12,485 bases of DNA from Chloroflexota bacterium (GTDB taxonomy: Bacteria; Chloroflexota; Anaerolineae; Anaerolineales; Anaerolineaceae), in NCBI GenBank assembly GCA_029777225.1, contig JAKOSR010000034.1, positions 1 through 12,485 of the forward strand, written 5' to 3'. Shown one piece after another: positions 1-6,124 of the stretch; the first letter of the stretch is position 1; each line of letters opens with the position of its first letter. The notes under the pieces are model-generated. The model made no database searches and was not told where the DNA came from. It saw only the letters and a list, made by a program, of their open reading frames with translations. Made by a program: the position numbers and the translations under genes.

Positions 1-2850
1 CAACCGCTTCAGCTCCACCAGGTTCGCCGCGTCTCTGCCTGCCACATCGAGGCTGAGATTTTGCAAGTTCAGGAGCCGTTGCGCTTCTGAGCCGGCTTGG
101 CGCAGAAGGGCCAGGCTCTGTTCCAACGCGGAAGGTGTCTCAATCGGCTGTTCAACCTTTGCTTTGGGGGTGAGTAACGCTTCCAGGTTTTCCTGGGCCA
201 ACAGCTTGCGCAGGGGATAGATTACCGGCGCAAGCAAAAGTTCGCGTTTGACAGCGTTCAGGTCATAAACACCCCGCCCATTGAGGTAATGGTTGAGGGC
301 TTCGTATTCAGGTCCTCTGACGATATTGAAGTCCATGAGCACCTGGCTGTTATAAGCATTCAACGAGAAGAACATGCCGCGTTCTCGGATTTCCTGTACC
401 GAGCGGATGTAATTCAACTTGCTTTGCGCGTCCCTGAAGATGACGAAGTCTGTGGCTCCGCCAACCAAGCCAAGCGCGTCTGCAAGGTCACGGGTTTCAA
501 GATGGGAACTCTCACCGGTTTTCACCAGGAAAGGCGCGGAAGTCCGAATCCAGCCGGATGTGGAGCTGAAGCGGTTGTTATAAACCACGAGACTGGCCTG
601 CCCGTCCTGGTAATTCGAATAGGCGTAGACATTTTCATCAACACTGCCGTTATTCACGAAGTCGTAAAGCATGAAGCTTTCAACGTTCGCGAAATTTTTA
701 CGACGGTGAAGCAGCGGGAAAATTTCTGATTGATGGCGGTGAATGAGATTTTGGTCGGGTGTTTCATCCCAATACGGCCGGTAGTATTCCATGCCATATT
801 TTTCAGAATAACCCTCCACCTGCCCGTGACCGAACATGGGCAAGCCGGGAAGTGTGGCCATGACAGTGCAGATGCCAAAGTATTTATCTCCCTTGCCAAA
901 CTGTTCCACCGCTGTTTTTTCATCTGGGTTGTTCATGAAATTGACGTAACGCTTGAGGATTTGCGGGTCATAAACCAAGGTGTTTTTAATGAGCTGGCGG
1001 TATTTTTCGTTATCCTCATTACGCAGCATGTGCATAAAGGCACTGTTATAGACACGATGCATGCCCAGGGTGCGCACAAAATAGCCTTCCATCAGCCAAA
1101 ACGCCTCAGCCAGTAGCAAGGTATCCGGTACTTCGCGCGCCACACGCTCCACCACCTCGCGCCAGAACTCCTCTGGCATGGCTTTATCGAAAGCCTCCCT
1201 GGTTAGCGCAAAGTCGGCCCGAGTGGGGATGTCCCCGCCGCTTCCGGGCTGGGGGAACCATAGGCGCTGGTAGTGTTTCTTGGTTAGGGTCATGGCCGCG
1301 TCGAAGCGGATGATGGGGAATTTGCGCGCGACCTCAAGAATGGTTTGGATGACCGCTTCACGGACTTCTGGATTCAGATAGTTAAGCTGCGCAGTATCGT
1401 TCCAAGGCATGCTCGTGCCGTCGTTGCCGTGATAAATGAAGCGGGTGTTGCCATCGCGGTGGTCATAGCGTTTGAACACGACCGCGGCGTCTGAGCGGGA
1501 ATAATAATGGTCTTCCAGGTTAATTGAAATCTGGGGATTTTGGGAGAGGTCCGGCCCGTTGAAGCTATAGCTGGGGAAGGGGCTTTGGTCCACGGAAACA
1601 AACCATTCCGGATGGTCGTACACCCAATCCGAGTCGATGCCCATGTGGTTGGGAACCATGTCGCTGGCAAGCCGGATACCCCTGGCGGCACAGCGTTGGG
1701 CGAGGTTGCGGTAGGCTTCCTCGCCACCCAGCCGGCTGGCAATCTGGTAGCGGGCGAGTGAATACGCGGAGGAAACGGCATCTGGATTTCCGCACATTTG
1801 CTTGATGCGACGGGAAGCGTCGCTGCGTTCCCAAAGCCCAATGAGCCACAAGCCTGAAAAACCCCATTGGCGGAGTTGGTCCAGGGTTTCGTCCGGAATT
1901 TGGTCCAACCGGTCAATGGGCCGTTGGTATTCCCGGCTCAATTGGTTCAACCAGACATAGCTGTTTTTGGCGAGCATGACCACTCTTGGCATCCAATCAC
2001 TATCGGGGCTATAGCGTTCTTCCGCGGATAGTTCGCCATCTTTCCACATGGATTTGTCCATGTAATCCGGAACTAGCGCTGGCCCAGGGCCAAGGAAAGT
2101 CATTTTTTCTTCTTCGCGGATGAAATCCAGGCTGCCGAGCAGGCGATAGAGCAATTGGCCCAAAAGGGTGGACCAGTGTTCACGGATATAGATTAACTGG
2201 CCACTGAGTGAGTCGGGAACCATTAACGCCGGGGAGCGAAGCATGCTAATCAGGTCCTGGTTTTCAGGGCCGAAGGCGGGTTGAAGCTTGAAAAAGATTT
2301 GGACGCCGTCGATGACCTTCAGGTAAGCGGTCTTTTTGCGCAGATCCGAGTCCGTGAACAATTCCGACATTTTTTCTGCCGCGGGATTGGAATTTGTCAG
2401 CCAGGTAAGGACCATTTCTTCCAAAACAAGCTCCCGGTTGGGTTCGCCTTCTGTGCTGCCTTCAAGATACGCCACGGCTGATTCCTTGCCGGCATAAACT
2501 GATACAGGAGGAAAAGCCTCCGTGTAGGATGCCAGCACACCCTCAAGCTGTTCTTTACCAAGGCGGGATTCAAGTTCCTTGTAGAGTCGGTGTTGAATCG
2601 GCTTGCCATATTCCTGGTAATACGCGTCAAAAACCAAGTGGAAGATTTCCTCGATGAGGCCAAGCGCGTTCAGGTTGCCAGCGCTAAAGTAATTGGTGGA
2701 ACCCGCGGTGGCTTGTTTTTTAGCGTTTATTTTGGCGGCGAATTGCCTTGCCGCCTGGAAATTGGCAAAGATGATATTGCCATCTGTTGCGTAAAGGAGT
2801 TGGTCAAACTGGTATAAATCCCGGCACGTACGTGAGACATGTAGTTCCAT
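1..2850 (-). CDS. GH13 alpha-amylase-family glycoside hydrolase, C-terminus cut by window edge
   Basis: The frame is open from ATG at 2850 to base 1, giving 950 residues and continuing outside the window. A good ribosome binding site (TAGGAG, about 9 nt spacing) supports the start. The first 360 or so residues match no domain I recognise. A GH13 (beta/alpha)8 barrel follows with its conserved regions in order: region I SDMVPNH (D397-H402), region II RFDAAM with presumed nucleophile D517, region III LLLAEAF with presumed acid/base E582, and region IV FMNNPDE with presumed transition-state stabiliser D643. A block GHGQVEGYSEKYGMEY (674-689) follows, then a probable beta-rich C domain. There is no signal peptide, so a cytoplasmic enzyme acting on glycogen, maltodextrin or a related alpha-glucan is inferred. 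Substrate and reaction (hydrolysis or transglycosylation) cannot be told from sequence. It lies 60 nt downstream of the thiolase gene and may share its transcript. Region IV has NPD where most GH13 enzymes have NHD. Confidence 0.88.
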   Translation of the reverse strand, partial: MELHVSRTCRDLYQFDQLLYATDGNIIFANFQAARQFAAKINAKKQATAGSTNYFSAGNLNALGLIEEIFHLVFDAYYQEYGKPIQHRLYKELESRLGKEQLEGVLASYTEAFPPVSVYAGKESAVAYLEGSTEGEPNRELVLEEMVLTWLTNSNPAAEKMSELFTDSDLRKKTAYLKVIDGVQIFFKLQPAFGPENQDLISMLRSPALMVPDSLSGQLIYIREHWSTLLGQLLYRLLGSLDFIREEEKMTFLGPGPALVPDYMDKSMWKDGELSAEERYSPDSDWMPRVVMLAKNSYVWLNQLSREYQRPIDRLDQIPDETLDQLRQWGFSGLWLIGLWERSDASRRIKQMCGNPDAVSSAYSLARYQIASRLGGEEAYRNLAQRCAARGIRLASDMVPNHMGIDSDWVYDHPEWFVSVDQSPFPSYSFNGPDLSQNPQISINLEDHYYSRSDAAVVFKRYDHRDGNTRFIYHGNDGTSMPWNDTAQLNYLNPEVREAVIQTILEVARKFPIIRFDAAMTLTKKHYQRLWFPQPGSGGDIPTRADFALTREAFDKAMPEEFWREVVERVAREVPDTLLLAEAFWLMEGYFVRTLGMHRVYNSAFMHMLRNEDNEKYRQLIKNTLVYDPQILKRYVNFMNNPDEKTAVEQFGKGDKYFGICTVMATLPGLPMFGHGQVEGYSEKYGMEYYRPYWDETPDQNLIHRHQSEIFPLLHRRKNFANVESFMLYDFVNNGSVDENVYAYSNYQDGQASLVVYNNRFSSTSGWIRTSAPFLVKTGESSHLETRDLADALGLVGGATDFVIFRDAQSKLNYIRSVQEIRERGMFFSLNAYNSQVLMDFNIVRGPEYEALNHYLNGRGVYDLNAVKRELLLAPVIYPLRKLLAQENLEALLTPKAKVEQPIETPSALEQSLALLRQAGSEAQRLLNLQNLSLDVAGRDAANLVELKRL

Positions 2851-2875
2851 TTGCTGGATCTCCTAAGCTTGCGCG

Positions 2876-2900
2876 ATATTGACGGAACTCCCGTCAGTAT
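2876..2900 (-). repeat. Inverted repeat (hairpin) between thiolase and GH13 genes
   Basis: TGACGG and CCGTCA (2880-2885 and 2891-2896) pair across a 5-nt loop. The stem extends three more pairs after one mismatch. No T-run follows on either strand, so it is not a standard intrinsic terminator. It may attenuate or stabilise a thiolase-GH13 transcript, or be an operator for the GH13 gene. Confidence 0.5.
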
Positions 2901-2910
2901 CCTAATTCTA

Positions 2911-4059
2911 TCATTCGCTTTTGAGGATGTGCGTGGTGATATTTGAGCCAGAGCCGCCAATGTTTTGGGTCATGCCAAATTTAGTGCGTTTCACCTGGGT
3001 CGGGCCAGCCAGCCCCCACAATTGCTGGGTAACCTCGAGAATCTGGTAGATGCCGGTGGCCCCGACCGGATGCCCCCGCGCCTTTAGTCCCCCCATGGTT
3101 GCCACTGGAATATCGGAATCAAAGCGGATCTTACCTTCCTTTGCGAGGTGGGGGGCCTGGCCTGGTTCACAGAAGCCAGCTGCTTCCAGAGAAAGCGCGG
3201 CCATGATTGAGAATGCGTCGTGATATTCAAAAACGCCGATATCCTTGGGCTGCACGCCGGCCTGGGCAAAGGCCTTTTTGGCAGACTCCTCCGCGGCTAA
3301 AAGGTGAGAGGCAGACTTCCGGTTTTGGATGCTGATGGTGTCTGTCATCGAGCTGGAAGCCGCAACGTAAACATGCTTACGGTCGGACCTGGTCGGCCTG
3401 GACGTGAGCACCACGGCGGCGGCACCATCGCCCACCGGGGAGGCGTCCATCAGGTTAATGGGGTCACAAATCATACCGGCCTGTAGAAACGCGTCCCGCG
3501 AAATTGCCTTTTGAAAACGGGCGTAGGGGTTGTGCACGGCGTTGGCATGCGCGTTGAGGGAGAAATCCGCGAAATCTTCGTGTTTCCAACCATATTCAAA
3601 CATGTAGCGACGCATGATGAGCGCGTTCAGGGCTACAAATGAGACGCCCATATCCCATTCCAGGTCGGCGTCCGCTGCGGTTGCGAGGCTGGAAGTAATT
3701 TCCGCGGAGGGGGAATCAGTCATTTTCTCAACGCCGATGACGAGCGCGGAGGTAATTTCACCGGAAGCAACGGCCATGAGTGCCGCCCTGAAAGCGCTGG
3801 AACCGGAGCTACACGCGGATTCCACGTGCAATGCAGGCTTGTGATGAAAGCCAAGCCAATCCGCCAGGAGCGCGCCCAGTTGTAGCTGCTGATTGGCAGT
3901 GGCAGACATCATGTTGCCAACAAAAAGCGCGTCAGGGTAGCCGATTCCCGCGTCGTTGAGCGCGAGCAAACCAGCATCCCCAGCCAGTTCTTTGAGCGAT
4001 TTATCCCACTTTTCTTGTACAGGAGTCTGTCCAATGCCTGAAATATAGACTTTGTTCAT
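2911..4059 (-). CDS. Thiolase-fold acyltransferase (archaeal/SCP2-type acetyl-CoA acetyltransferase)
   Basis: This 382-residue protein has the usual length and fold markers of the thiolase superfamily. The nucleophilic cysteine is C83 in VESACSSGSSAF. An HDAF motif (280-283) stands where classical thiolases have NEAF. A GGLKARGHPVGATG block carries the catalytic histidine H330, and a C-terminal NIGGSGSN (366-373) stands where classical thiolases have the second catalytic cysteine (CxG). The HDAF plus NIGG pattern is that of the SCP2/archaeal acetoacetyl-CoA thiolase branch, often annotated 'thiolase domain-containing protein' or 'lipid-transfer protein'. The likely role is condensation or cleavage of acetoacetyl-CoA or another 3-ketoacyl-CoA in the cytoplasm. 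Archaeal relatives often sit beside HMG-CoA synthase and a DUF35 OB-fold protein, but neither is seen here, so the pathway is open. The start is ATG at 4059, and the ribosome binding site lies inside a 14-bp palindrome. Confidence 0.88.
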   Translation of the reverse strand: MNKVYISGIGQTPVQEKWDKSLKELAGDAGLLALNDAGIGYPDALFVGNMMSATANQQLQLGALLADWLGFHHKPALHVESACSSGSSAFRAALMAVASGEITSALVIGVEKMTDSPSAEITSSLATAADADLEWDMGVSFVALNALIMRRYMFEYGWKHEDFADFSLNAHANAVHNPYARFQKAISRDAFLQAGMICDPINLMDASPVGDGAAAVVLTSRPTRSDRKHVYVAASSSMTDTISIQNRKSASHLLAAEESAKKAFAQAGVQPKDIGVFEYHDAFSIMAALSLEAAGFCEPGQAPHLAKEGKIRFDSDIPVATMGGLKARGHPVGATGIYQILEVTQQLWGLAGPTQVKRTKFGMTQNIGGSGSNITTHILKSE

Positions 4060-4073
4060 AAAGGTATACCTTT
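4060..4073. repeat. Perfect 14-bp palindrome over the thiolase ribosome binding site
   Basis: AAAGGTATACCTTT is identical to its reverse complement and touches the base just upstream of the thiolase ATG. The AAAGG half probably serves as the Shine-Dalgarno sequence. Such a site could be a repressor operator acting on the leader DNA. In RNA it would make little hairpin by itself because there is no loop, so a protein-binding site is the better guess. Function is not shown. Confidence 0.45.
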
Positions 4074-4097
4074 CTTGTTTCTATTTTACAGACCAGG

Positions 4098-4117
4098 CCT
4101 ATCGAAACCTATCAAAT
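4098..4117. repeat. Tandem 10-bp direct repeats upstream of the thiolase gene
   Basis: CCTATCGAAA is followed directly by CCTATCAAAT, agreeing at 8 of 10 positions. A further CCTAT occurs at 4183-4187. A period of one helical turn is typical of regulator binding sites. They lie in the leader between the proposed -10 box (4204-4209) and the thiolase start. Confidence 0.35.
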
Positions 4118-4190
4118 TTGGGCTGAAGCGGAACAAAAAGCGGACTGCGTCATAATCTCGTAGGGAATCGCGTTTGTTAAAACCTATTAT

Positions 4191-4209
4191 TGCGCGTAGC
4201 CACATTATA
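4191..4209 (-). promoter_or_regulatory. Putative thiolase promoter: TATAAT box plus 12-base element shared with 12447-12458
   Basis: On the minus strand a perfect TATAAT (4209-4204) is followed, after one base, by TGGCTACGCGCA (4202-4191). The same 12-mer lies in the same position after a TATAAA box at the window's right end. No convincing -35 hexamer is visible 16-18 nt upstream. Transcription from here would give the thiolase a leader of about 140 nt holding the tandem repeats and the palindrome. The rest of the 4060-4288 gap shows no gene, no tRNA and no clear terminator for the regulator gene to its right. Confidence 0.45.
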
Positions 4210-4288
4210 ACAGCTTGGTAAAAATTAGATTATGGTGCGGTCAACTATGGCAGGAGGCTCACAGGTTTTCTGAAACATGGCAGACAGG

Positions 4289-5077
4289 TCACTCCTCGAT
4301 GACAGGCATGGTAATCAGGTGGAAAGCCAGGGTTTCCAGATCCCGGGCCTTCTTATTGTTGCCCAACTCGCTAATAATTTCCTGTAAATGCGCCCGGATT
4401 ATGGGGTCGTCCTGCAAGTATTGGAAGGGGTCGTAGCTGCCATCGAAGAGGGCGTCCAGGCCAAGCCGGGTGTAAAGCTCGCTGACGATCCCGTAGCTCC
4501 ATTGGTCAGAAATTTTCAATTCATCCGCGAGGTCCCTTCTGCCCAAAGAGAAAATAATCGCCAAACGGGCAATCTCGCCCTGATGGCCGGTCAGGCCGGG
4601 AAGGGTCCTCGTTTGCATAATTAACTTGTTTTGTGGGATTTCAAAGCCAAGCCTGCTGGCGGTCTCAAATGCTTCAGGCGTGAAAATAGTATGGTTTTCA
4701 TAGGCAAAGGTGATTGCCCAGCCAAGGGAAGTGCCAATTTCATCTTTCTTTAGGTAGCCGGCGATTCGACTGGGTTCATACCTTTCAAAGAGCCTGCTTT
4801 CAATTTCAGTTCCCACAAACATCACCCTCAATTCAGGATATTTGTGTAGCATGTCTTTGATAATCGCGGAGCCGGCAGCAGACTCAAAAAAGTCATCCAC
4901 ATCCACGAGCAGGCAATCAACCCTTTGTGTGGGGCTTCCAAAGATGTGAACGACCTGTGTTTCGAGGTCAATTTCTGATGCCAACCTTGTACGCCAATCG
5001 CGGACCAGTAAAAGTGACATCCAATTTCGGCAGAAAAGGTCACCACTCACAATGGAAACAAGAATATCGGTAGCCAT
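4289..5077 (-). CDS. Atypical NarL/LuxR-type response regulator (receiver-like domain plus HTH)
   Basis: The 262-residue protein has two parts. Residues 1-130 resemble a receiver domain: CLLVDVDDFF offers an aspartate (D59) at the usual phosphoacceptor place, FVGT (87-90) matches the switch Thr/Ser strand, and GYLKKD (107-112) matches the conserved Lys region. The acidic pair expected after the first strand is missing (ILVSIVSGD), so phosphorylation is doubtful. Residues 160-206 fit a LuxR-type helix-turn-helix: LTGHQGEIARLA, then a recognition-helix region, ending in LYTRLGL. A tail of about 55 residues follows. An ATG 45 nt further upstream (5122) is in frame, but it lies upstream of the minus-strand TATAAT (5113-5108), while ATG 5077 has GAGG close by, so 5077 is preferred. 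It is divergent from pfkA and may control it. No histidine kinase gene is adjacent. Confidence 0.7.
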   Translation of the reverse strand: MATDILVSIVSGDLFCRNWMSLLLVRDWRTRLASEIDLETQVVHIFGSPTQRVDCLLVDVDDFFESAAGSAIIKDMLHKYPELRVMFVGTEIESRLFERYEPSRIAGYLKKDEIGTSLGWAITFAYENHTIFTPEAFETASRLGFEIPQNKLIMQTRTLPGLTGHQGEIARLAIIFSLGRRDLADELKISDQWSYGIVSELYTRLGLDALFDGSYDPFQYLQDDPIIRAHLQEIISELGNNKKARDLETLAFHLITMPVIEE

Positions 5078-5106
5078 GAAACCTCGCGTTTCTAAACAAT
5101 TTGTTG

Positions 5107-5116
5107 AATTATAATT
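5107..5116. promoter_or_regulatory. Palindromic double -10 box between the regulator and pfkA
   Basis: AATTATAATT is its own reverse complement and holds a TATAAT on each strand: 5110-5115 on plus for pfkA, 5113-5108 on minus for the regulator. Predicted start sites would leave leaders of about 30 nt for pfkA and about 25 nt for the regulator starting at 5077. Neither side has a good -35 at 17 nt. If both are used, RNA polymerase could bind in only one orientation at a time. Confidence 0.5.
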
Positions 5117-5152
5117 ACACAATCAAACATTGGTATCTTCTGAGGTGAAAAC

Positions 5153-6124
5153 ATGGCAAAAAGAATTGCGGTCTTGACCAGTGGCGGGGACGCGCCAGGG
5201 ATGAACGCGGCTATTCGCTCTGTGGTTCGGTGTGGACTTTCAAGGGGGTGGGTGACCTACGGTGTTTACAGTGGATTCAAGGGTCTTATCTCTGGAACGA
5301 TTGAGCAGCTGACGACCCGAGATGTGGGCGGGGTGATTCAACGTGGCGGGACCTTGCTGGGCAGTGCCCGTTGTGAGGAATTTAAGACCGTGGACGGACG
5401 TGAGCTTGCCCTGCGCAATCTTAACCAAAAAGGAATTGAAGCGCTGGTGGTTATTGGTGGGAATGGCTCTCAAACGGGCAGTTATGAGCTGAACATGATG
5501 GGGTTCCCCGTGGTCGGCATCGCCTCCACCATCGACAATGACCTGGTCGGTTCCGATATCACCATCGGGGTGGACACCGCGCTGAATATCGCCCTGGAAG
5601 CCATCGACCGTCTCAAGGTGACAGCCTCCTCGCATCAGCGGGCTTTCATCATCGAGGTGATGGGGCGTAAGTGCGGTTATATCGCGCTTATGTCCGGCAT
5701 CGCTGGCGGCGCGGAAGCGATTACTTTACCCGAAGTCAAAACAGACCCCGAAGAATTGGCGGTTACGCTGCGGGCGGCATATGAACACGGGAAGTCCCAT
5801 GCCCTGATTGTGGCTGCAGAAGGCGCGGAATACAACGCCGCGAAGCTGGCCGAGTACTTCTACGCCAATAAGGAACGCTTGGGCTTTAGCATCCGGTCAA
5901 CCATTCTTGGGCATGTCCAGCGGGGTGGCACACCCAGCGCTTACGACCGCATTTTGGCCAGCAAGTTTGGGTTGGGAGCCGTTGAAGCGATTGAACGCGA
6001 GGAATATGGCGTTCTGGTGGGCATCAAAGGCAACCAGGTGTTAACCACGCCGCTTGAAGAAATCGCGGGAAAAACCAAACAACTCGACCCCGCAGTTATC
6101 CAGCTGGCCAAGACTTTGGATTAG
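5153..6124 (+). CDS. pfkA: 6-phosphofructokinase (PfkA family)
   Basis: The 323-residue protein is a full-length PfkA, which phosphorylates fructose 6-phosphate to the 1,6-bisphosphate in glycolysis in the cytoplasm. Seen in order: GGDAPGMNAAIR (11-22) with effector-site arginines R22 and R26, RGGTLLGSAR (64-73), nucleotide loop IGGNGSQTGS (101-110), catalytic TIDND (126-130, base D128), EVMGRKCG (168-175), E223, and R248/H254/R257 of the sugar phosphate site with RGGTPSAYDR. Gly105 (E. coli 104), and serine rather than lysine at 125 (E. coli 124), point to ATP rather than pyrophosphate as donor. Oddly, the loop aspartate (E. coli D103) is asparagine. A GAGGTG ribosome binding site precedes ATG 5153. 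It is the only plus-strand gene; it diverges from a regulator and its stop overlaps that of prfB. Confidence 0.95.
   Translation: MAKRIAVLTSGGDAPGMNAAIRSVVRCGLSRGWVTYGVYSGFKGLISGTIEQLTTRDVGGVIQRGGTLLGSARCEEFKTVDGRELALRNLNQKGIEALVVIGGNGSQTGSYELNMMGFPVVGIASTIDNDLVGSDITIGVDTALNIALEAIDRLKVTASSHQRAFIIEVMGRKCGYIALMSGIAGGAEAITLPEVKTDPEELAVTLRAAYEHGKSHALIVAAEGAEYNAAKLAEYFYANKERLGFSIRSTILGHVQRGGTPSAYDRILASKFGLGAVEAIEREEYGVLVGIKGNQVLTTPLEEIAGKTKQLDPAVIQLAKTLD

Noticed and set aside
289..2817. Several short open frames on both strands across the left 2.8 kb
   Set aside because: They are shadows of the single 950-codon GH13 frame on the minus strand, which carries all the conserved motifs.
4060..4288. 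A riboswitch or small gene in the 229-nt gap
   Set aside because: No known riboswitch core or supported reading frame could be recognised; only promoter-like and repeat elements were seen.
5078..5122. Longer regulator starting at the ATG at 5122
   Set aside because: It would begin upstream of the minus-strand TATAAT, and the ATG at 5077 has a GAGG just before it.
5153..6124. Pyrophosphate-dependent phosphofructokinase
   Set aside because: PPi enzymes have Asp and Lys at E. coli positions 104 and 124; here they are Gly and Ser.
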